From NCBI RefSeq assembly GCF_041296385.1, contig NC_091022.1, forward strand, positions 24,695,967 to 24,759,966: a stretch of DNA of 64,000 bases, read 5' to 3'. Position numbers and translations under genes: made by a program. This stretch comes from Aphelocoma coerulescens. Its lineage: Eukaryota; Chordata; Aves; Passeriformes; Corvidae. Of the stretch, positions 55,100 through 64,000 are shown in pieces (position 1 is the first letter of the stretch; every line of letters begins with the position of its first letter). The notes beneath the pieces were generated by a model. The model worked only from the letters and a program-made list of their open reading frames with translations, had not been told where the DNA came from and searched no databases.

Positions 55100-58000
55100 C
55101 TACATGGCCGTGGTGATCACCTTCTCCTCGGGCTCCACCGTGTTCTCGTAGGCATGCTGGTTCTCTTTGGACCTGCATCAAGAGGGACAAGCTCAGTGCT
55201 GAGCTCAGTCCCAGCAAGACCAGCATGCCCAAAGCCACCACTGAGGTCCTGACCTTGCTGGTGCCAGCTGTGCACTGAGTGAGGGGTGAGGTGGGGACCA
55301 CAGGGGTCACCCTGACAGGAGGGAAGCCAAGTGTGGGGTGGGAATTGCTCTAATTTTTACTGAGGGCTGTTTTGACTGTCACCATCTACGTGGTGACCCA
55401 AGGTCACTTTTGGTGATTTCCTCTGTTGAGAAAGGTGTGATATAGCATAAGAAAAATGTGGCATAGCAGGTTGTGAGGTGGTGGATGGATTGTGGGGCTC
55501 AGCTGCAGGGACGGGGAGAGATGAGGGAGAAGGGGATACTCCCTCACTGCCTTCTGCTTAGCTCCTGGAAAGGTTAAAAGCCCCAAAAGCAGGTGCATGG
55601 GACGTGTAAGACCCTGAGTGGGCAAGAGCTCTGCATGTCTGAGCTGTCCCCAAGAGGGCCAGAACAGAGCCTGGGAGCCATGGGGAAGAGGTCTGAGCAG
55701 GTCCTTCACCTGAAGTCAGCTGCAGCTGATACATGTCTCCCTTCACAGCCATTGGATGTGACAGCATCTGGCTTGTCCTCCACACTCACCACGTTCTCGA
55801 CATTTTCCCTGGAGGGAGAGAAGAGAGGAGCTGAGACAGAGCAACAAAGGAGCCGTGCAGGGGAGCGGCCTCTTAGTGGTGATGACACTAGAGACACAAT
55901 AAGGGACCTGAATGTGATTCTGTCCTCGGACACCCTGCCCAGCCCCCTTCCCGGCAGGACAAGGAGAAACACCCTCACTGCAGGTTAGCAGAGGCTGTGC
56001 CAAGTGCCAGCCCCTGTCTCCATAGCTGTGACTCCCAGCACCGTGCTGGCAGTCAGCAGGACTCATTGTCAATACATGGGATTGTTTTCTCCCACTAACT
56101 GGTTTTTCCAGTCTATTTCTATGTAATCTGTTGCAAAATAGTCCCCTGCGGATCCCGATGGACACAGAGAGAGCAGTCAAGGCTCTGCTGGTGCTGCAGC
56201 CCTGGCGCAGGAGGGCTGTCCTTGTGCACGTCCATGGGAGCACAGCCGAGCTGCTCTCTCTCAAAAGTGAGTCTGGATTGCTTGCAGAAGGAACCACCGG
56301 GAAGGGATGGGGTGTTCAACCTCAGCCAGGCTCCAAAAGCTCAGCTCTGGAGCAAGCCTGTGGCCTGAGCAGCACCAGGGCCATTGAGCTGCAGAGGGTG
56401 GGTGCAGGTCCACCCTGCATGCATGTCCCTGCCTCCTCCAGCACTTGCCCAAGGGCAATTTCAGAGGCTTCTGCAAGGAACAGCCTGGCATAAACAGGCT
56501 CAAGCTGATGGCTGCTGTCACAGTGACAGTGCAGAGCTGGCAGGGCTCCAGGCTGCTGGGCCTCGCTCCCGCTCTTCTGAAGGAAGGCCAGATTAATTAA
56601 AACAAGGCACCATCCCTCCTCAAGCCCTCCTCAGCATCCTCTGCCTCCATGCTGGGAAAAGGCAAGCAGGCACAGGCAGCAGTGGGAAACACCATCCCTG
56701 CCTTCCACTCTGTGGGCTGGGGGTTCCTTCAGTTTGAAGACAAAGGTTCCTCTTTGGGAAACAAAGACTACAGTGGCAAATGAGACCATATAAATATATA
56801 TATATATATGCACATTGTATTATGCACTGGCCTGGAATGCATCCCAAAGGGACCTGTTCTAAATACATTTGGGGCTAAAGCCGACCTGCTGAGCATCAGA
56901 GTACACCTGAACTCCCCAATTCCTCAGCCTGGAGAGGCTGCAGGAATGCACAGATACAAGAAGACTCCAGCACCTTAGGGTGCAAAGCCCAAAGTGACCA
57001 CACAAGTGCAGAGGAACTGGCAAACAGGTATGGGATGCTTTTGGTCTTTGTCCCCTGCTGCCTTTGGGCTCAGATTCATTATCAGGTTACTGCAACTTAG
57101 CCAGTTGGCCTTGCTTGGCTGAGCAGGAGCAGCAGCCTGTGACTCTGCTTGGCTGGCATCAGGCAAGAGGAGACCCATCTCACAGAGCCTTTTTTGGATG
57201 AATAAAGACACCACATCTGCCTGTGCCGTGGGCTCCAGGTGGAGAGCACTGCCACGGCTTGGCTACCTCCCTCTTCTCCCAGCTCCTCTCAGTGTGTTCT
57301 CATGACTTGGCTCCATTTGCTTTGCAAGCAAAGCTGGTTTGGGCTTATTATCCCATGGATATATGGCTCATGGGAACTGCACCCCCAAAGCCATAGAAAA
57401 CCAGGCTGGGCCAGCCCCCTGAACAAGTGCCCATGTAATCCAGCCACAATGCTGTGGCTTTCCCATTCCTAGCACAGCTCTTTCTCATGGCAGCATTTGT
57501 ATGGTGCAAGCTCACACCTGGCAATCAGTAACAGGGATCAGAGACCAGGACAGGGAGAAGAGGACAGGGAGAAGAGGACAGGGAGAAGAGGACAGGGAGT
57601 CTTTGCTCTCCCCGCCCACCACCCGGCACAGCAAGCACAGTGTTCCCAGCCCTGGCACGAGCACAGAGGCTGCTGGAAGTGACATGTGCCAAGGCAGTTA
57701 AGCCCCACCCAAAGCGACCTCCCACACTTACACTTTATCCTTACACCAGAACCTGTTGACCACAAAAGCAATGGCCACCAGGACTAGAAATACAACCACT
57801 GCGATGACACCCTGTGACCACGGCTGGAGGCTGCCCCGGGCTGCAGGGAAAGAAGAACACACATTAGAAATTCATCCTCAGGCTTTGTCTGCCAAGTTTC
57901 TCCCATCCACCTCCAGTAAGCTCCAGATGAGAGCTTGGTCCTGCAGAGCTGAGCAGAATGTGTTGCTGTCAGTCCAGGCAGGTTTTCATAGCAGTGAAAT

Positions 58001-61000
58001 CAAGTGCAAATAACAGTGGTTTTGCTGGTGTTTGCATGTGGAATGCTGTGCCTTTCAGCTTTGGGGCCCCATGTACCCTGACATATACATACAAATACAT
58101 CTACATGCACCTTGAGGGGCTGGTAACTCTGTTGTGGGGAAAAAAAAAAAGGGCTGGGGGACATGGAGGTAGGGAGGGAAGGAGATGTTTGCCAAAGGAA
58201 AGAAGGCAGAGGGGTTTCAGCAAACTGCTTATTCTCCATCCCCAGATGCCACAGACAGCATTCCCAGGATATTTTCCAAATACTGACTGGTGAAATAAGG
58301 ACTCCATAACAGGGAGAGTGTAAAATTTGGTTGCCACACTCACAGCAAAAAGTTGTCATTGTGGGTTTTGGTAAAATGCAGCATTCACCAAGTTTCCAGG
58401 ACAGCTAATGATTTATGAGAGAAGCTGAAGGCTGATGCATTCAGAGCAATAACCTTGGTGCATTCAGAGGGATAACCTCAGCACAAAGGCCAGGCATGGC
58501 TGGCAGGGTGCCCAAGCAGCACTGGGATGGTGATGGGGCACTGGGAGCTGACTGGGATATCCCCATTTCCCCCAGGGATGGAATGGACTCACAAGTTCGT
58601 CTTTCCCTATCCAGACCTAAGCAGGAATCTGGCCATGGGTGGGAAGGCTGTGAGACACATTCCTGGATGTGGAAAGAATGCAAGGGCAGGGCGGTGACAA
58701 GAGGAAACCTTGTCCCAGCCCTTGCTGGGATGGCTGCTCCTTGCCTCCCACTGGATTTTGGACGATGGAGCATTCAGACATAGTCAAACGCATCCTTACG
58801 TGCTGCCACATCAGCACCAAAGGACACCTTGTCCATACAGCCACAGCCCTTTGAGATTTAATTACTGTTTACTCAGACTCAGCTTTTCCTCATCTGCTGA
58901 TGAAAACACCAACCCTTGCCCACAAGGTGGTCCCTCTGCATGTGCAGGTGGAGCAGGTGGAGGGTGACTCCTGCCAGCCCCAGCATCAGCCTCAGGTGAC
59001 CCAGACCCAGCCAGGGACACCTGCAGGGCTGAGCTGCCCCAGGACGAGCAGTTGCTACTTCAGTCTCCCTCAGCAGCTTTACACTCAACACTTCCTCTGT
59101 CTCACAGGAGACAAACCTCTGCTGTAAACAGAAAATTATCTTTACTAGCAGTAGTAAGAGTAGGCTGCGTGCTCCACACGTGCAAACTCCTAACCCACTG
59201 CCAGCTTCACGCTGGCTCTGCTGCTGACAGCTCTCCCCTCCTCCCTCTGATTTTGGGGAGGGGGACTGTCCTGTGGTAACACTCCCAGTTCCTTGAGTCT
59301 TTACTATAAGAGACTTTTATTTAAAAAATAATAAAACAACAACAACAAAAGCTCAAACCCCAAAACAGAGCTCTTTTTTCCTCTTGGAAGGGAAATCAGC
59401 TTGGCCAGCTGACCCACCAGCAGTGCCAGTCTAGAAAGCAGTAGTACTCCCGGGCAAGGGGCTGTGAGAACGGCCCTGAGTAGCATCTCTCAGCCCTCTC
59501 TCCCCCACAGAGGCATTTGCCGTGTTTACTGCAAGGTCCCGGGGCAGAAACTCAAGTAGGAGGAATTCAGATGGAAATTCCCTCTTGTATCAGCCTGTTT
59601 CGACTGAAATACCACCGTATCAGCAGGCTGCTGGCCGTGGTAGCAGGCAGTGATGGACCCGGGGTGGTGACAGTGGGGAAGAGCAGGTGTTGGTCCCCTC
59701 CTGCCCTACTGGTGGGCAAGGATGCTCGTGCCCTGCTGCCCACCACCCCTGTGAGTGCAGCCCCAAACACACCTATTGCCTCCTGGCTGAATTTTGGCTC
59801 GCTTTGCATCCTCCCTTGCTTTGCCCTTGGCTGCTGGCCACATTTATTTATTTATTAGTTGTAGTTTATTTTTCCTGCCAGACCCAGGGTTTCCAGCCTA
59901 AGCCTAGAGGGGGGTGGTCAAGTCCAGACCTTCTTGAGGTTTCTGCTGGGGTTAAGGGAGTTCAAGGCCGAGGGGGGAATGAAGTCAGCAATGACTTAAA
60001 CTGCCAGATTCGCATCTCGTGATCTTCCAGGAAAGGAGGGGGGGGCGGGGAGGGGGGGGAGAAAAGTGGTAGGAAACCTCCTTGGAGCAACCATGCTCAG
60101 GAGGCACTGGATGTTTTTGCAAGTGAATTCTCACTCTTGTGGCTTTTTTCCACCAGATTCCAGAGCATCCAAAGCCAAAAGGGAAAACACCAAACCAAAA
60201 TCAAGAGGTTCTGGCTTTGAGACACCATGTAGAGCCTGGCTGCAAGGGCAGATAAGAGTGCTAAGGGAATGGCAAATGCCTCTGCATTGGGCTGAAACAC
60301 CCACTGGGAAACTTGCATGGGCAAAGAAAGGAGGAGTGGGGATCAGGCAGAAGCAAGAGCTTGATAGGATCTATCCAGGGAGTAAATATTTGGGTCCCAG
60401 CCCCCAGGGGCACTGCCTGGCTGGAGTCCCACCAAGCCCACCTTGCTGCTCTGCCAGGATGGATGGCTGACAGGATGAGCCTCACCTGTGGAAACAGGAC
60501 TGTGTTCCTGGAAAAATGCTTTACTGGGGATGCCCCTCCTGGGTCAGCCTGTGCCTCAGGCTCTGCCACCTCCTCTCTGTTTCGTCCCACGGTAATGATG
60601 GGGCTTTCCCTCACAAACAAGATCTCCTTGCCATGTGGAATCTGCAGCCCTGGCAGATGTGTCTCCACACATCTGCAGCTACCAACCAGACCAAGGGAAG
60701 TGCCGGTGCCAAAATAAGCCTGTGCACTTGTTGCAATTCCATTTCCATACTCAACAGCTGATTTGAAGACACAGACCTGCTTTTTAATACCTCTTCCCTG
60801 AGTGTTTGGACAGCTTTGGCTGGCCTGTCTTTTCCACCTTCTAAGGAAGTTGTGCCAGGCTTTGAATCCTCATTAAAGGATTTCTTTTTTTTTACTCTTT
60901 CCAAGCAACAGCAAAACTTTTAACCTTGCTGGCAATGGACACCCCAGACTGTTAAATCCTCAGCAAGTTGGTAAACAAACACAGGAAGAACGGTCAGGGC

Positions 61001-61732
61001 TGGGGCATCAGGAGGAGAAAGGGGGAGGGAATTTTCCGGGACTTTGGCAGCACCAGATTAGTTTTAATTACTCCTCGTTATTTCTAGCATTAGAGAAGCC
61101 CTTCAGTGAATTTCCTAAAAATAATACCCTAGCCATAGGAAGTTTCTCTGTTAAGTCTTTGGGAAGAGGAGGGCAATTTGCTGAGGAAAATATTTGCTTC
61201 CTCTCCTCAGCAATGGTCAAAATTATAGATTAACAGGAGGATCCGAGAGCTCAGAGAGCAACCCAGAACAACACTTGCTCAAGGATAAGAATGACAAAAA
61301 AGAAAGAAAAAAAAAGCCTTAAGAAAACAGATTACTCATCTGAGTGCACAGAGGTAAATCAGAGCAGTTTATCTCTGTGCAAGCGGCTCAGATAAACCTC
61401 AGGTGGCAGTTTCAGCCTTCAGCAAAACAGGTAGAAAGTTTCTATGTCCTGGCTCTGGCCAAACCTCTCAACCCACAGGACACCCACTCATCCTGATGTG
61501 AAGCCAGAGCTAAAGCTTAGGCAGGAGCTGGGATGTATTTTCCTTTCCCAAGAGGCTTTTCCACAGTTGTCCCTTGTCCCCCACCAGCAGCTCCTACCTG
61601 CCCGGGGCTCGGCGCACCTTCCTGCCTCGATCTCCCTGGGATGTCAGGCAGCTGCCAGCACTTACCTTCCTGGCAGAAGGCAGGTTCCAGCTGGAGGAGC
61701 AGTCCCAGGAGGAGCAGGCAGCGGGCAGGCAT
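55100..61732 (-). CDS. PDZK1IP1: PDZK1IP1 (MAP17), small PDZ-binding membrane protein (complete, 4 exons, 115 aa)
   Basis: Family role: small plasma-membrane protein that binds PDZK1 through its C-terminus and stimulates SGLT2 transport in kidney. Exons: 61666-61732, 57732-57840, 55710-55808 and 55100-55172. They total 348 nt with consistent phases (1, 2, 2). A signal-like N-terminus ([20 protein letters not shown]) is followed by [19 protein letters not shown], the conserved family segment with one membrane span at about 33-50, then NRFWC. The C-terminal tail has HAYENT and ends ITTAM, a class I PDZ ligand (T-A-M; human ends STPM). Exon 3 ([14 protein letters not shown]) is the most diverged part compared with human. 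Length matches human (114 aa). The start is the only ATG that fits the signal peptide. The gene converges on CYP4-B and would be followed upstream by TAL1. Confidence 0.95.
56793..56809. repeat. (TA)n microsatellite, antisense side of the PDZK1IP1 locus
   Basis: About eight TA dinucleotides in PDZK1IP1 intron 2. A simple repeat with no other content. Confidence 0.7.
57547..57599. repeat. 15-bp tandem repeat (GGACAGGGAGAAGAG)
   Basis: About 3.5 near-perfect copies of a 15-bp purine-rich unit in PDZK1IP1 intron 2, about 130 bp past the exon 2 donor in the direction of transcription. Confidence 0.85.
60035..60060 (+). repeat. G-rich tract with G-quadruplex potential in PDZK1IP1 intron 1
   Basis: G runs of 8, 4 and 8 bases are separated by single C or A bases on the + strand, which is the template strand for PDZK1IP1. 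The runs are long enough for a four-tetrad fold on paper. Confidence 0.6.
61337..61405. promoter_or_regulatory. PDZK1IP1: GATA/E-box cluster in PDZK1IP1 intron 1
   Basis: Two E-boxes, CATCTG (61337-61342) and CAGGTG (61400-61405), flank two GATA cores, TATC at 61370-61373 (TTATCT) and GATA at 61391-61394 (AGATAA), all within 70 bp. The cluster lies about 260 bp past the exon 1 donor. The combination suggests haematopoietic regulation of PDZK1IP1 or the adjoining TAL1. This is inference from motif density. Confidence 0.35.
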
Positions 61733-64000
61733 GGTGGCAGCAGGGCTGGGACTCCCGGGGCACGGAGGAAGAGCCGCACGCTGCACTTGGGCACGACGCC
61801 CTCCTGCAGGAATGAGCGCCTGGTCAATTATCAAACACCTTAACGAGGGAGGCTCTCACCTGGTTATTCAAATCTTGCTGCGAAGGGGCGGGAGGTGCCT
61901 CTCTGCCTTCTTCCGTGGAAGCTTTCGGGGAATTTGGGGCACGGTGACTTGAACCTGACAGTCCCCTTAGGCAGGGCGCGGAAGGGAGCTCAGGCACAAA
62001 ATATTTGCATCGGCCCAGGAGGAAAAAAATGACACCCAGATGGGTAAAACTCTTCCCCAGTGAACCTGTGGTGCTTGGGGAGCGTGGTGTCCCCCAAGTC
62101 CCCTCCCCACAGGGGGAGTCCAGCAATGCCCCAGCTCTGACATCCCTTCCCACCCTCTGGGACCCCCACCCACTTCCTTGCCCTTTTCTTTTCAGCAAGT
62201 GCCACTAACAACCCAGCAAAACGCGTCTGCGACTTGAAAACATCCAATTAATGAACGAGACTCGGTGCTGGGTGCTGCCTCTCACCTCCCACACCTTGTT
62301 TAATGGTGACACTATTAAACAGAGCAAACCCAGCCCTCATTTTACTGAGTCTTCAGGACTCTCTCCAAAATTTCTTCAATACCAGAAGACGTAGAAACAG
62401 CCAAAGAGCTGCAGCAGGCAGCAAGGCTTGCCCTTCACAGAAGCTGCACAGATGCTGCAGGACAGAGAATGTTGCAAGCCCCGAGTTAAGTCGTTTTCCA
62501 GCCCATGTCAGGTTTGGATGACTGGCAAACCACCCCCCACAGGAAGAATAAAAGTTACTTGGCTTCACAGCTGAGAAACCTCAGCTGCTCCTGAAGGAAA
62601 TTATAAAATTGTGAGGCCCAGTTTTCATTGTCACTCTTCTTGTGGTGGGTCACAGAATCTCTGTAAGCCCTCAGCAGCATCTGAGCCCCCAGCCTTTGGG
62701 TCTAGTAATTCCCCCTCCAGGGACCCTGCATGGTTCTCTGTCCTGAGGAACAAATAACACTTTATCCACATGGGACCCATGTTCAGGAACGTGCAGCACC
62801 CTCAGGAATACACACACACTGGAGGACTGCCCTCCTTCATCTCAACTCTTTACCCTGCATTTACAATAATATCATTTATCCTGAAGACAAGCCAGATCTG
62901 ACTTGAGCTGTGCAAGATTGAAGGCCAGTTCCCAGCTCTTTCCCAAATTCCTTTCCATGGCCAGGTCCCCAGCTGCAATGTGGGATAACTCCATTTCCAA
63001 CCCCACTAATTTTTGCTTGCAAACTCTGTGGGACAGGGACTTTCCTGCTGCACCCAGCAAGGAAGTGTCGCAACAGGGGCTGGCCCGTAATTAGGCCCTG
63101 TAAAATAATCTAATCATATTACAGAGGAAAAAAAATGGCTTGTAAATAAATAAAAGTGAGAGTGAACTTTGGGTTCACAATGACTTGCTAATAAATAAAA
63201 GTGAGAGTGAACTTTGGGTTCACCATGACTTGCTTCCACATTATCTGGGAAAGAGTGCAGAGCTGGCCATTGTCTCTTTGCAAAAGCCAGGCAAAAAAGC
63301 AGCCTGGTGTTTGGAGCAGAAGGCTTTATCAGCAGATCAGAAGTCCTGGAGAAGCCGGTCCTGCTGCTGCCCCTGGGAAATTCAAGGTCTGAGACATTCT
63401 GCTACTGCTGTCCACTCCCCTGTCATGCCTGGGGCTGGGTTCTGAGGTTCCTTGTCCTCCACTGTACTCTAGGTTGTGTTATCACCCCAGGGCTCTGCCC
63501 AGCACAGCTCCAGGGACTCTGGACTGATTTTCCGAAGACAGGGATGTCTCAAGGATCCACTCACATGCCATGGTGTGTGGGGGTGATAGGACATGACACA
63601 CCAGACCCTGGGATGAGGGCAGGGCTCTGCGCCTTCCAGACAGTGGCCTTGCTGTCAGCTCCATCCTGAGGAGCAAATAACGCTTTACCAAGTGCGTATT
63701 CTCACATTTATATGAAATTTAAGACAATTCAATGGTTTAATCGTTTTGGGCTCCCTGATGAGGCCAGGGAATCGCTCAGTGCTTATCTCAAAGCTCCCCT
63801 GTGCTCCAAAGCATGTTTAGCCCCCTGCAGCTATTCGGAAGGTACGTGCCTTTGTGACAAAGCTCCCGTGGCACCTCCCTGGTTGCACGTCCCTGGGTCT
63901 GGCCTGGGGGGAGGAGAAGCTGCAAGCCACTGTAGCGGCCTCACTGCAGGGGAAAAGTGAAATTTCAACAAATTATTTGCCAGCAAGGTTTTGCTTTGGT
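61733..64000. other. Upstream flank of PDZK1IP1 towards TAL1
   Basis: This 2.3 kb should hold the PDZK1IP1 promoter at its left end; no clear TATA box was seen. A 45-bp tandem duplication lies at 63136-63225. TAL1 exons, expected next by synteny, do not appear before the right edge. Confidence 0.55.
63136..63225. repeat. 45-bp tandem duplication carrying a nuclear-receptor-like palindrome
   Basis: Units 63136-63180 and 63181-63225 differ at only a few positions, and the first ~8 bases of a third copy follow. Each unit contains GTGAACTTTGGGTTCAC (63162-63178 and 63207-63223), a perfect 6-bp inverted repeat with a 5-bp spacer that can be read as an everted pair of AGTTCA-like half-sites. Confidence 0.85.

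Noticed and set aside
61733..64000. TAL1 exons at the right end
   Set aside because: No bHLH-encoding segment is visible, so the gene should begin beyond the window.

Overview
The window is vertebrate, almost certainly avian, nuclear DNA. Genes are split into many short exons with GT-AG borders. CR1 LINE fragments, the typical bird retroposon, lie in several introns. Gene order matches the vertebrate ATPAF1 - EFCAB14 - CYP4 - PDZK1IP1 block that ends at TAL1 (1p33 in human, from memory). The species cannot be named from sequence alone. I rebuilt 46 coding exons by hand. In each gene the exon phases chain without a frame break.

Layout, left to right: (1) ATPAF1, minus strand, exons 1-7 (498-6665); its 3' end lies beyond the left edge. 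(2) EFCAB14, minus strand, complete in 11 coding exons (9471-23058, 484 aa), with a 3' UTR that runs towards the ATPAF1 promoter. (3) A CpG island shared by EFCAB14 (leftward) and the first CYP4 gene (rightward), with 1.1 kb between start codons. (4) CYP4 gene A, CYP4B1-like, plus strand, 12 exons (24157-35003, 507 aa). (5) A 6.8 kb gap. (6) CYP4 gene B, plus strand, 12 exons (41759-47973, 508 aa), with a TATA promoter and a CR1 fragment pressed against one splice acceptor. (7) A 7.1 kb gap with clusters of GATA and E-box motifs. (8) PDZK1IP1, minus strand, 4 exons (55100-61732, 115 aa). (9) 2.3 kb of upstream DNA towards the expected TAL1.

The genes do not form one pathway. ATPAF1 helps assemble mitochondrial F1-ATPase. 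EFCAB14 is a single-pass membrane protein with a C-terminal EF-hand. The CYP4 pair are microsomal monooxygenases of fatty-acid or xenobiotic type. PDZK1IP1 is a small membrane adaptor. The best leads are the CR1-derived end of CYP4-B intron 8, the uneven divergence of the two CYP4 copies, the contrast between a CpG-island promoter (A) and a TATA/DR1-like promoter (B), GATA/E-box clusters where mammals carry a distal TAL1 enhancer, a GC-AG intron in ATPAF1, and a 30-bp minisatellite at the ATPAF1 start codon. I found no clearly new biological system.
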